Assembly: GCA_965656875.1 (NCBI GenBank)
Contig: CBFHMJ010000032.1
Location: forward strand, 62,001 to 126,000
DNA length: 64,000 bases
Direction: 5' to 3'
Source: CBFHMJ01 sp965656875
GTDB lineage: Bacteria > Pseudomonadota > Gammaproteobacteria > Enterobacterales > Alteromonadaceae
Below the pieces are notes generated by a model. The model was not told where the DNA came from. It searched no databases and saw nothing but the letters and a program-made list of their open reading frames with translations. Shown in pieces: positions 53,042-61,213 of the stretch; within the stretch, counting starts at the first letter, position 1; each line of letters opens with the position of its first letter. The translations under genes and the position numbers were made by a program.

Positions 53042-53067
53042 AAATGCACTCTTCGGAGTGCATTTTT
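53042..53067 (+). terminator. UUCG-capped hairpin inside the pspA operon
   Basis: AAATGCACTC (53042-53051), loop TTCG, GAGTGCATTT (53056-53065), then TT. A perfect 10-bp stem with the extra-stable UUCG tetraloop directly after pspA. The T-run is short (five, partly in the stem), so partial termination or mRNA protection is likelier than full stop. Confidence 0.7.
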
Positions 53068-53100
53068 GGTTATAGTCCTGCGATTAACAGAGGAAGCAAA

Positions 53101-53736
53101 ATGTTTAAAAAATGGTTTGGTAAAGAAGAAAAAAAGGAACGTAAACTCACTCATCCACGAGATTTATTAAAAGGTGACATGGTTCAGTTTATCGACTCGT
53201 TTGCGCTTCCAGCTGATTTAAAAGGCGAGACATTGACCGTTACCGCAGTGAATACTTATCAGTATGAATATGAACATGACACTGAATTTGTTTTAAAAGG
53301 CAGCTCTGCTCGACCGGTATTTTTAAATGTGGAAGAAGAAGATGGCGAAGAGTGGGCAAATATTTCTATCAAGATCCAACCTGATGATGTGGATGCATTG
53401 TTTGGTCTTGATCAGTTTGCAGATATTTTTGATTCAGAAGCATTAAGTGAATTAGAGCGTCAATCTGAACCGGATGAATTTACTCGCTGGACAGGAGAAT
53501 TTTATCGTCAGACAGGTGTCCCCGTAGTTGGTTATTTTTATAACAAAGACTTTCGTGGAAAAACGATTCCACAGCATGTCGAAGACGGTGGTGAACCACT
53601 GGAGTCTATCGAGCTGGCTGATGGTGATGAGCGTTTCTATATCAACATCGAAATCTGGCATGATGGTGAAACAGATGTTGCATTAACGATTTGCCGTCCA
53701 CTTACGGATATTGTTGAATTATTTCCCGGTAGCTAA
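53101..53736 (+). CDS. DUF2491 protein (YjfK-like)
   Basis: 211 residues from the ATG at 53101 with AGAGGAAG upstream; the open frame from 53032 runs back through the hairpin and is unlikely to be translated. It begins MFKKWFGKEEKKERKLTHPR and includes KIQPDDVDALFGLDQFADIF and PDEFTRWTGEFYRQTGVPVV, typical of the E. coli YjfK family. Soluble, acidic, no enzyme motif recognised. Third gene of the pspA unit. Family assignment is good, molecular role unknown. Confidence 0.9.
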   Translation: MFKKWFGKEEKKERKLTHPRDLLKGDMVQFIDSFALPADLKGETLTVTAVNTYQYEYEHDTEFVLKGSSARPVFLNVEEEDGEEWANISIKIQPDDVDALFGLDQFADIFDSEALSELERQSEPDEFTRWTGEFYRQTGVPVVGYFYNKDFRGKTIPQHVEDGGEPLESIELADGDERFYINIEIWHDGETDVALTICRPLTDIVELFPGS

Positions 53737-53744
53737 GGTGCGCT

Positions 53745-54068
53745 ATGGTTAAAAAAGTCGAAAAATGGGAAAAGCAGCAAAAAGCTATCAGGGCTACTCA
53801 GCTGGCTTTTGATTTAAGCGCACAAGTACAAAAGACCATTAAAAAATCCGCAATAGATAGTGATTTGACACCATCAGATAAAATCCGACAGATTTTAGGA
53901 TTAGAGGTTAAGTCTAAAAAGACGAGACAACGCTTAACATTTTATTTGAATGATGATGAATTAGCATCACTGGCTGAACGCTATGGTTTAGATGCCAATG
54001 ATAAGCTTAAAATTAAACAGAAAGTTGCTGATGAGTTGATTCGGTACGCTTCGGCAGAACAGTCGTAA
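53745..54068 (+). CDS. Small basic protein, RHH-like C-terminus
   Basis: 107 residues, 8 bp after the DUF2491 gene, so last gene of the pspA operon. The N-terminal half is Lys-rich and helical (KKVEKWEKQQKAIRATQLAF). The C-terminal half reads RQRLTFYLNDDELASLAERY followed by a Lys-rich helix (KLKIKQKVADEL), a strand-helix-helix pattern like ribbon-helix-helix DNA-binding proteins. That is my reading of predicted structure, not a database hit. It may be the regulator acting at the three palindromes, or merely a coupled cytosolic protein. Proteins with similar sequences may be known in other pspA loci; I do not recognise a named family. Confidence 0.75.
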   Translation: MVKKVEKWEKQQKAIRATQLAFDLSAQVQKTIKKSAIDSDLTPSDKIRQILGLEVKSKKTRQRLTFYLNDDELASLAERYGLDANDKLKIKQKVADELIRYASAEQS

Positions 54069-54192
54069 TAAATACATAGTTATTAATGTGTTAGCCATGT
54101 GTATGGATATTGGTTATTTCTTAATCGACTAACTGAGCATTTTTAGTTCTTAATTATTATGGTAATTAGTTGGAACAAATTGTAATCAGTTG

Positions 54193-54222
54193 TTGAGTAG
54201 CCGGAATAACAGTGCTAATAAT
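54193..54222 (+). promoter_or_regulatory. Probable leu operon promoter
   Basis: TTGAGT (54193-54198) and AATAAT (54217-54222, five of six matches to TATAAT) are 18 bp apart, about 65 bp upstream of the leader peptide ORF. The rest of the 54069-54287 region is AT-rich and empty of genes. Moderate support. Confidence 0.4.
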
Positions 54223-54287
54223 ATAAGCGATTCGTAACTCGGTGATTGTTTCATCGTCCTAACCAAAATGAAGAAAGCGAAATCATA

Positions 54288-54341
54288 ATGCTAAATCGTT
54301 TAAACCTTTCTAACATCCTCACTCTCGTACTCCTCTTATGA
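54288..54341 (+). CDS. leuL: leu operon leader peptide
   Basis: 17-codon ORF MLNRLNLSNILTLVLLL followed by TGA. Eight of 17 residues are Leu (codons CTA, TTA, CTT, four CTC, TTA), including three in a row before the stop. It lies about 155 bp before leuA and ends inside a set of alternative hairpins leading to a terminator, as in enteric leuL. Ribosome stalling at the Leu codons when leucyl-tRNA is scarce would let transcription pass. The ribosome site is weak (AAGAAAG). The ORF is too short for usual gene callers. Confidence 0.85.
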   Translation: MLNRLNLSNILTLVLLL

Positions 54342-54418
54342 GGCGTGCGTGGGAGCTGTTAGAATGATTTAAGCGATTAATCCTTATAACCCCGCGCTGA
54401 AAAGTGCGGGGTTTTTTT
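54308..54418 (+). promoter_or_regulatory. leu attenuator with terminator
   Basis: TTCTAACA (54308-54315) inside leuL pairs with TGTTAGAA (54357-54364), a long-range stem; CCTC/GAGG around the leuL stop adds a short internal one. The terminator stem is ACCCCGCGC (54389-54397) with GTGCGGGGT (54404-54412), loop TGAAAA, followed by TTTTTTT (to 54418). The arrangement fits classic translation-coupled attenuation ahead of leuA. Confidence 0.85.
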
Positions 54419-54494
54419 ATACCTTTCCAGTTCCTCCACTTTTCTCCGCGGCCCGACCAACACTAACTCAGTGTGATTATGTAAGAGGCCCGAT

Positions 54495-56063
54495 ATGCAA
54501 CCCACTGACAAAATATGGATTTTTGATACAACTCTTCGAGATGGTGAGCAGGCACTTAAAGCCAGTTTGTCGACAAAAGAAAAGCTACTGATTGCAGAAG
54601 CAATCGCTCGTCTCAATGTTGATGTTCTGGAAGCGGGGTTTCCTGTGTCGTCACCGGAAGATTTTAATGCCGTTTCAGCAATCGCTTCTCAGATTAAAGG
54701 TCCGGTTATATGTGGTTTAGCTCGTGCTGTTCCTCATGACATTGAAGTATGTGCTAACGCCTTGAAATCGGCTGAACGGTCGAGAATACATACATTTTTA
54801 GCAACATCGCCTATCCATCTTGAACATAAACTGAAACTGTCAACTGAACAGGCATTGGAAAAAACAGTTATGGCTGTACGCACTGCTCGCCACTTTTCTG
54901 ATGATGTCGAGTTTTCATGTGAGGACGCAGGTCGCACGCCGGTTGATACTCTGTGTCGCTTTGTCGAAACGGCCATACATCATGGTGCATCTACGATTAA
55001 TCTGCCTGATACCGTCGGTTATACAACACCAGATGAATGGCAGTTTATTATCCAGTTTCTGATGAATAACGTGCCCAATATAGATAAGGCTCGTTTGAGT
55101 ATTCATTGTCATAATGATTTGGGATTAGCAGTCGCAAACAGTCTGGCAGCTATTAATGCGGGTGTGCGCCAGGTGGAATGTACGGTGAACGGCATTGGAG
55201 AAAGGGCGGGAAATTGCGCGTTGGAAGAGATTGCAATGGTGGTTGAGTCACGACGGGATATTTTGCCGTTTAGCACGAATATTGAACATCATGAAATAGC
55301 AAGAACATCACGTCTTGTCAGTCAATTGTGCCATATGCCTGTTCAGGCGAACAAAGCTATCGTCGGTGAAGCTGCTTTCTCTCATAGCTCGGGTATTCAT
55401 CAGGATGGTGTTTTAAAACAGAAGCAAACTTACGAAATCATTTCTCCAGAAGCTGTTGGCTTCGCATCTAATCAATTAAATATGACGTCGCGATCAGGTC
55501 GCCATGTTATCAAGTCACGTCTTGCAGGATTGGGTTATGAAGAAGGCGACTACAACCTTGAAAAAATATATCAGGACTTTGTTCAGCTAGCTGATGAAAA
55601 AGGGAACATTTATGACTATGACCTTGAGGCTCTGGTATTGCTTAATGGTCTTGAAAACTTTGCTGAACAGCACTTCCAACTGGACTATTTCAATGTTTCT
55701 ACCAGTGCCGGCCATGTTGCCACAGCTACCGTTAGTTTGCGGTGTAATGGTGTTGAACATCATGAAGCGTCAACGGGATCAGGGCCTGTTGAGGCTGCCT
55801 ATAAAGCAATAGAGCGAGTAACGGGCGAAACGGTTGAAATTATTGATTATACAATTCAGTCAACCGGGCAAGGGGTGAATACACAAGGCAAAGTAAGCCT
55901 GGTTGTCTCTCGTGATGGGCAGCAGTTTCATGGTTCGGGGTTAGCTCAGGACATTGTCGAAGCGTCCATTCTGGCATTTGTAAATGCGCTCAATGTTATT
56001 AAGCGTCACGAACAGGTGAACGAGAAAAAATGCCATCAATCAATGAAACAAGGAGCAGCCTGA
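54495..56063 (+). CDS. leuA: 2-isopropylmalate synthase
   Basis: 522 residues, as in E. coli LeuA (523). It condenses acetyl-CoA with 2-oxoisovalerate, the committed step of leucine synthesis. The catalytic barrel begins IFDTTLRDGEQ (metal-binding Asp), contains IHCHNDLGLAVAN with the metal His pair, and NGIGERAGNCALEE. The regulatory domain occupies the C-terminal ~130 residues (VSTSAGHVATATVSLRCNG, then the leucine-binding region near STGQGVNTQG) and implies feedback inhibition by leucine. GTAAGAGG-type ribosome site upstream. First structural gene of leuABCD behind the attenuator. Confidence 0.98.
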   Translation: MQPTDKIWIFDTTLRDGEQALKASLSTKEKLLIAEAIARLNVDVLEAGFPVSSPEDFNAVSAIASQIKGPVICGLARAVPHDIEVCANALKSAERSRIHTFLATSPIHLEHKLKLSTEQALEKTVMAVRTARHFSDDVEFSCEDAGRTPVDTLCRFVETAIHHGASTINLPDTVGYTTPDEWQFIIQFLMNNVPNIDKARLSIHCHNDLGLAVANSLAAINAGVRQVECTVNGIGERAGNCALEEIAMVVESRRDILPFSTNIEHHEIARTSRLVSQLCHMPVQANKAIVGEAAFSHSSGIHQDGVLKQKQTYEIISPEAVGFASNQLNMTSRSGRHVIKSRLAGLGYEEGDYNLEKIYQDFVQLADEKGNIYDYDLEALVLLNGLENFAEQHFQLDYFNVSTSAGHVATATVSLRCNGVEHHEASTGSGPVEAAYKAIERVTGETVEIIDYTIQSTGQGVNTQGKVSLVVSRDGQQFHGSGLAQDIVEASILAFVNALNVIKRHEQVNEKKCHQSMKQGAA

Positions 56064-57172
56064 TGACTTATAAAATCGCAGTTTTACCCGGTGATGGTAT
56101 CGGGCCTGAAATTATGTCGGCTGCCATGCAAGTGTTAGCCGTGATCCGGCAGCAATTCGACATTGATGTTGAGATAAAAGAGGCGTTGGTTGGCGGTGCC
56201 GCTATTGATGCGGTTGGGTGTCCGTTACCGGAAGAAACGCTTGCTGTTTGTCAGGCTAGCGATGCGATTCTGTTTGGTTCAGTTGGTGGGCCAAAATGGG
56301 AGAATCTACCACCGAAGGAGCAACCTGAACGTGGTTCACTGTTGCCGCTTCGTAAGCACTTTGGCTTGTTTTGTAATGTTCGTCCTGCGTCGTTGTTACC
56401 TTCGCTGGTTGATTATTCGCCCTTACATCCGCAAAAGAACGCTGACGGATTCGACCTGGTTTGTGTACGTGAATTGACGGGAGGTATCTATTTTGGCGAG
56501 AAATCAGTGAGTGGAGAAGGCGACAATAAAGTTGCGTCTGATACTCAACAATACAGCGTAAAAGAAATTAATCGGATTGCTCATGCCGCTTTTCAGTTAG
56601 CAAGACAGCGTCGAGCAAAAGTGACATCGGTTGATAAAGCTAACGTGTTGGCTACCAGCATTTTGTGGCGAGAAACCGTTAGTAAGATTGCTGAACAATA
56701 TCCGGATGTGGCGCTGAATCACATGTATGTCGATAACGTGGCCATGCAACTGGTGAAAGCGCCGGGGCAGTTTGATGTGTTGCTTTGTGACAACTTATTT
56801 GGCGACATTTTAAGTGATGAATGTGCGATGTTGACCGGTTCTATCGGGATGTTGCCTTCAGCCAGTACTAACGAAACCAGTTTTGGATTGTATGAACCTG
56901 CTGGGGGTAGTGCGCCGGATATTGCCGGGCGGGATATCGCCAATCCGGTTGCACAAATTCTGAGTATGGCATTGATGTTCCGAATTAGTTTTGGTCGCTC
57001 GGATATTGCTGATGCTATTGAACAAGCTGTAGCGGCAACCATTGAATCAGGTTATCTGACAGCAGATTTATATCAATCATCTAACCACACCCATCAGTTA
57101 TGTACGACGACACAAATGGCTGAACGTATTGCTTGTTTTATAAACCCGGAGTATTGCCATGACAACCATTAA
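56063..57172 (+). CDS. leuB: 3-isopropylmalate dehydrogenase
   Basis: 369 residues from the ATG at 56063, which overlaps the leuA stop by one base (TGATG) behind AAGGAG; an ATG at 56030 would give an unneeded N-terminal extension. NAD-dependent oxidative decarboxylase of the isocitrate dehydrogenase family: KIAVLPGDGIGPEIM start, FGSVGGPKW, the metal-binding region VDNVAMQLVKAP, and GSAPDIAGRDIANPVAQILS near the end. The Tyr-containing loop reads VRELTGGIYFGEK. Translationally coupled to leuA. Confidence 0.98.
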   Translation: MTYKIAVLPGDGIGPEIMSAAMQVLAVIRQQFDIDVEIKEALVGGAAIDAVGCPLPEETLAVCQASDAILFGSVGGPKWENLPPKEQPERGSLLPLRKHFGLFCNVRPASLLPSLVDYSPLHPQKNADGFDLVCVRELTGGIYFGEKSVSGEGDNKVASDTQQYSVKEINRIAHAAFQLARQRRAKVTSVDKANVLATSILWRETVSKIAEQYPDVALNHMYVDNVAMQLVKAPGQFDVLLCDNLFGDILSDECAMLTGSIGMLPSASTNETSFGLYEPAGGSAPDIAGRDIANPVAQILSMALMFRISFGRSDIADAIEQAVAATIESGYLTADLYQSSNHTHQLCTTTQMAERIACFINPEYCHDNH

Positions 57173-58577
57173 TCAATCTTCTGCTAAAACATTGTTTGAA
57201 AAAATCTGGGAGCAGCATGTTGTTTGTGCATGGGATGCATCTAATGATTTGTTGTATATCGATCGTCACTATATTCATGAAGTTACTTCGCCGCAGGCAT
57301 TTGCCGGGCTGAGAGAGCATCAACGTGCTGTGCGTCGTCCGGATAAAACGACTGCGACTATGGATCATAATATTTCGACCGAAAAGGCTGATTTATCGGC
57401 GGCTTCCCCGACAGCTCGGAAGCAATTACAGGCTCTTATCGATAATTGCGAAGAATTTGATATCGAACTTTTTGGCATCGGCCATCCGAATCAAGGCATT
57501 GTACATGTGATTGGTCCTGAGTCGGGGTTAACGCAACCGGGGATGACGATAGTGTGCGGTGATTCTCATACTTCTACTCATGGTGCTTTTGGTGCGTTGG
57601 CTTTTGGCATTGGTACCACCGAGGTAGAGCATGTTCTGGCTACTCAAACGTTACCGCAACGTCGATGTAAAACAATGCGTATTAATGTTGAAGGCGAATT
57701 ACATCCCCTTGTGTCAGCTAAAGATCTTGCTTTGACGATTATAGGTAAGGTGGGAACGGCTGGTGGAACGGGATGTGTCATCGAATTTGCTGGGAATGCT
57801 ATTCGACAATTGTCGATGGAAGGACGAATGACATTGTGCAATATGAGCATTGAAATGGGTGCTAAGGCAGGATTGATTGCACCGGATGACAAGACATTTG
57901 CTTATCTGGAAGGTCGGCAATTTGTTCCCAGGGACGTTGACTGGAAGGCTTCTTGTGAAAAATGGCAAGCATTGTATTCCGATGATGATGCGGTATTTGA
58001 TAAGGAAGTTACATTGGATGCTTCATTAATTAAACCCTCAGTTACCTGGGGGACCAGTCCGGAGCAGCAAATAGCGTTGAGCGACGAAATCCCAGACCCA
58101 AATAACGAAGTCGATCTGGTAAAAGCTTCTGCAATGCGCAGAGCGTTGTCTTATATGGGATTGTCTCCTGGGCAAAAAATTGCGGATGTATCAGTCGACA
58201 CTGTCTTTATTGGTTCGTGTACGAATAGCCGTATTGAGGATTTGCGAGATGCAGCTCAATATCTTGTCGGCAAATCAAAGCAAGAATCAGTTCGAGCAAT
58301 GGTTGTTCCTGGCTCCGTTGCCATTAAACAGCAGGCAGAACAGGAAGGGTTGGACAAGATTTTCATTGATGCTGGCTTCGAATGGCGGAATCCAGGATGT
58401 TCGATGTGCCTTGGTATGAATGGTGATCAAATCGCTGCGGGTGAGCGTTGTGCTTCAACCAGTAATCGTAATTTTGAAGGGCGTCAGGGGGCCGGAGGAC
58501 GAACACATCTGGTCAGCCCGTTAGTTGCAGCAGCAACCGCTGTGCATGGTCATTTTGTTGATGTGTCAGGTAGCTAA
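57159..58577 (+). CDS. leuC: 3-isopropylmalate dehydratase large subunit
   Basis: 472 residues, near E. coli LeuC (466). It overlaps the leuB stop by 14 nt. Aconitase-family subunit with the three cysteine ligands of the [4Fe-4S] cluster in VFIGSCTNSRIEDLR and GCSMCLGMN. Substrate and cluster residues MDHNISTEK and CGDSHTSTHGAFGALAFGIG are conserved. With LeuD it isomerises 2- to 3-isopropylmalate. Its C-terminus SNRNFEGRQGAGGRTHLVSP is standard. Confidence 0.98.
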   Translation: MTTINQSSAKTLFEKIWEQHVVCAWDASNDLLYIDRHYIHEVTSPQAFAGLREHQRAVRRPDKTTATMDHNISTEKADLSAASPTARKQLQALIDNCEEFDIELFGIGHPNQGIVHVIGPESGLTQPGMTIVCGDSHTSTHGAFGALAFGIGTTEVEHVLATQTLPQRRCKTMRINVEGELHPLVSAKDLALTIIGKVGTAGGTGCVIEFAGNAIRQLSMEGRMTLCNMSIEMGAKAGLIAPDDKTFAYLEGRQFVPRDVDWKASCEKWQALYSDDDAVFDKEVTLDASLIKPSVTWGTSPEQQIALSDEIPDPNNEVDLVKASAMRRALSYMGLSPGQKIADVSVDTVFIGSCTNSRIEDLRDAAQYLVGKSKQESVRAMVVPGSVAIKQQAEQEGLDKIFIDAGFEWRNPGCSMCLGMNGDQIAAGERCASTSNRNFEGRQGAGGRTHLVSPLVAAATAVHGHFVDVSGS

Positions 58578-58592
58578 TTTGGAGTAAAGGCA

Positions 58593-59231
58593 ATGAATAA
58601 CATTACAGCATTAGAAACTAAAGCGTGTACTGAAGAGATTTCGACCACTATTTTTCACTCTGGAACGTTAGCTCCCCTTGATAAGCATAATGTGGACACG
58701 GATCAGATTATACCAAGACCTTATCTTAGCGCAGTCACTCGCGATGGACTTGCTGAAGGTTTGTTTCAGGGATGGCGTTACAACTCGGATGGCGTAACAC
58801 CTGATCCGGCGTTTTCATTGAACGAAGCGCGTTATCAGGGGGCGTCTGTATTATTAACCCGAGATAATTTTGGCTGTGGTTCAAGTCGAGAGCATGCACC
58901 CTGGGCCCTGGCGCAGTATGGTTTTAGCGTTATTATCGCTCCCAGCTTCGCTGATATTTTCTACAATAATTGTTTGAATAACAGAATACTGCCGATTTCA
59001 CTTGCGGCGGACAAAGTGCAGGCGTTGTTCGACGAGGTTGAATTATCTTTAGAATCCCTTCAGGTCGAGGTTGATTTGAACCACCAGGTCGTCAAAGCCG
59101 GTAGTTACTGTTTTCATTTTGATATTGAGGAAGGAATTAAACAGCGCTTGTTATCAGGGCTTGATTTAATTGGCTTTACAGAAACCATGTGTGACAAAAT
59201 CGCAGACTTTGAAGAGCAAGCAGCCTGTTAA
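58593..59231 (+). CDS. leuD: 3-isopropylmalate dehydratase small subunit
   Basis: 212 residues (E. coli LeuD 201, with a slightly longer N-terminus here). The swivelling aconitase domain shows LAPLDKHNVDTDQIIPRPYL, the substrate loop DNFGCGSSREHAPWALAQYG, and SFADIFYNNCLNN. GGAGTAAAGG is its ribosome site. Fifteen bases separate it from leuC. It completes the leuABCD operon; no terminator is visible before the following channel gene, so some read-through is possible. Confidence 0.97.
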   Translation: MNNITALETKACTEEISTTIFHSGTLAPLDKHNVDTDQIIPRPYLSAVTRDGLAEGLFQGWRYNSDGVTPDPAFSLNEARYQGASVLLTRDNFGCGSSREHAPWALAQYGFSVIIAPSFADIFYNNCLNNRILPISLAADKVQALFDEVELSLESLQVEVDLNHQVVKAGSYCFHFDIEEGIKQRLLSGLDLIGFTETMCDKIADFEEQAAC

Positions 59232-59280
59232 CTCAGGCTTGAATTCATATCGATTGAGAAGAAGGATAACTGGAATATAA

Positions 59281-59931
59281 ATGACAGACCTGGCTTTAAT
59301 TTACACCTGGATTGATCTGATTGGTGCCGCCGTTTTTGCGATATCGGGTACTTTGATGGCATCCAGGAAATATATGGATGGATTTGGTGTTGTCGTTCTG
59401 GCATCAATAACAGCGATTGGTGGCGGGACGGTCAGGGATGTCATTTTGGATGCGCCGGTGTTTTGGGTCATTGATGACACGGTTTTTCTGGCAATTTTTG
59501 TTGGTGCGTCGTTGACGGTTGTCTGGTTACGTTTCTTCTCGAAAATTCCTTATGTTACTTTGCTGATAGCTGATGCTATTGGTCTGGCGTTCTTTGCCAT
59601 GATTGGTGTTCAGAAAGCATTGGATTATGGCACAACGGGGATGGTTGCCGTCATGATGGGAACGATCACCGGCGTGTTTGGCGGCCTGATGAGGGATGTT
59701 ATTTGTCGTGAGATTCCTTTGGTGTTAAAAAGTGAATTGTATGCAACAACGGCAATTGCCGGAGGCATTGTCTGCGTTCAACTCATGGCCCTGGACTTAG
59801 ACAGACACGTTTGTTTGGTCTTGGGTATGTTGACGACGTTATTACTTCGATTCGCCGCCATTCGATGGGGCTGGTCGATACCCGTTTTCCAGGATCATTC
59901 ACATGCAAACGATAAATCATCTGACACTTAG
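59281..59931 (+). CDS. TRIC/UPF0126 membrane channel (YicG-like)
   Basis: 216 residues with about seven membrane helices and an internal two-fold repeat, each half with the family motif: GGGTVRDVILD in the first and GGLMRDVICRE in the second. Bacterial homologues form trimeric cation channels (TRIC), each subunit with its own pore. E. coli YicG is of this type. The gene lies 49 bp after leuD and overlaps the next gene by 29 nt, so it is coexpressed with the acyltransferase-like gene. A functional link to leucine synthesis is not evident. Confidence 0.93.
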   Translation: MTDLALIYTWIDLIGAAVFAISGTLMASRKYMDGFGVVVLASITAIGGGTVRDVILDAPVFWVIDDTVFLAIFVGASLTVVWLRFFSKIPYVTLLIADAIGLAFFAMIGVQKALDYGTTGMVAVMMGTITGVFGGLMRDVICREIPLVLKSELYATTAIAGGIVCVQLMALDLDRHVCLVLGMLTTLLLRFAAIRWGWSIPVFQDHSHANDKSSDT

Positions 59932-61051
59932 TGTTGTTGAAAACATAGCTGATATTGCTCAGAGTGAGTGGCAGCAATGTGCGGAAGATGCATTGCCCTT
60001 TAGTGATTATCGTTTTTTGCGAGCGTTGGAAGAAACAGACTGTGTCGACAAAGCAGCAGGTTGGCAGGTTGTACATGTTGTCATAAAGGATGACGATACT
60101 GTCGTTGCTGTTCTCCCCTTGTATGCGAAGGGCAATTCCTGGGGAGAATATGTTCATGACTGGTCATGGGCTGATGCGTATGGACAACATGGTATTCCTT
60201 ATTATCCAAAGTTAGTAACTGCAACGCCATTTTCTCCAGTTCCAGGAAACAAGCTGTTAATTTTACCTGGTTATCGTTCATATTCTGATGAACTGATCAT
60301 GACCGTCATTAATTTCCTGTCCAAACAACTAAACGCATTTTCTGGCTTTCACTGGCTGTTCTCTGGAGGTGTTGAGACAACATTTTTGTCAACTCAGCCA
60401 CTATTGAAAAGGCAGAGTGTGCAATTTCACTGGTTGAATAACGAATACTCTGATTTTGATGACTTCCTTGATTCATTAAAAAGTCGTAAGCGTAAAGCGA
60501 TTCAAAAGGAGCGACGCAGTATTGCAGAGTCAGAGCTTGAGATTTTAGAACTGCCGGGAGCAGACATTGACAGCGAAACACTCCGCGTATTTTTTGACTG
60601 TTATGAAAATACTTATGAAGTCAGAGGCATGCCACCGCATTTGACGTTAGCATTTTTTGAACGACTGATTCAGGATATGCCGGAACACATTATGATGAAA
60701 GTGGCGCGTAAACATGGTGCTATAGTAGCTGCGGCATTTTTTATTCACGACAAAACGACGCTTTATGGGCGATATTGGGGGGCATTGGTCGATATCCCGT
60801 TTCTTCACTTTGAACTTTGCTATTACCAGGGGATAGAATTTGCGATTAAGAATAAATTATCGTATTTCAACCCGGGTACGCAGGGAGAGCATAAAATAGC
60901 CCGAGGATTTTCTCCGGTATATTGTTATTCCTTTCATCAGATAGCCCACACTGGATTCAGGCAAGCAATAGAAAAGTTTTGTGCTGACGAATGTGATCAG
61001 GTTGACCAGTACTACACTAACGTTCAACAGTTGCTCCCCTATAAAAATTAA
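59903..61051 (+). CDS. FemAB/GNAT-like acyltransferase (DUF482)
   Basis: 382 residues. The sequence matches the peptidogalycan-biosynthesis-like FemAB group (DUF482): YVHDWSWADAYGQHGIPYYP, then FLDSLKSRKRKAIQKERRSI, AAFFIHDKTTLYGRYWGALV and FNPGTQGEHKIARGFSPVYC. These cytosolic enzymes have double GNAT folds and may transfer acyl or amino acyl groups; no acceptor is known. It overlaps the TRIC gene by 29 nt; AGGATC precedes the ATG. A clear promoter gap of 162 bp separates it from the chemotaxis gene downstream. Confidence 0.92.
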   Translation: MQTINHLTLSVVENIADIAQSEWQQCAEDALPFSDYRFLRALEETDCVDKAAGWQVVHVVIKDDDTVVAVLPLYAKGNSWGEYVHDWSWADAYGQHGIPYYPKLVTATPFSPVPGNKLLILPGYRSYSDELIMTVINFLSKQLNAFSGFHWLFSGGVETTFLSTQPLLKRQSVQFHWLNNEYSDFDDFLDSLKSRKRKAIQKERRSIAESELEILELPGADIDSETLRVFFDCYENTYEVRGMPPHLTLAFFERLIQDMPEHIMMKVARKHGAIVAAAFFIHDKTTLYGRYWGALVDIPFLHFELCYYQGIEFAIKNKLSYFNPGTQGEHKIARGFSPVYCYSFHQIAHTGFRQAIEKFCADECDQVDQYYTNVQQLLPYKN

Positions 61052-61213
61052 ATTCATTTCACTGCTTCTCTCCGTTGTGTTTGACGATATTTGCAATAAA
61101 AACGTTGTAAATAACAGGTCATTCTGAACAACATTAAATAGATCGTTTGGTTAAATTCAGATCTATGAACAATACTTTTCTCAGGGCTTGTTCTTCAACG
61201 CTGAGGAAAATAA

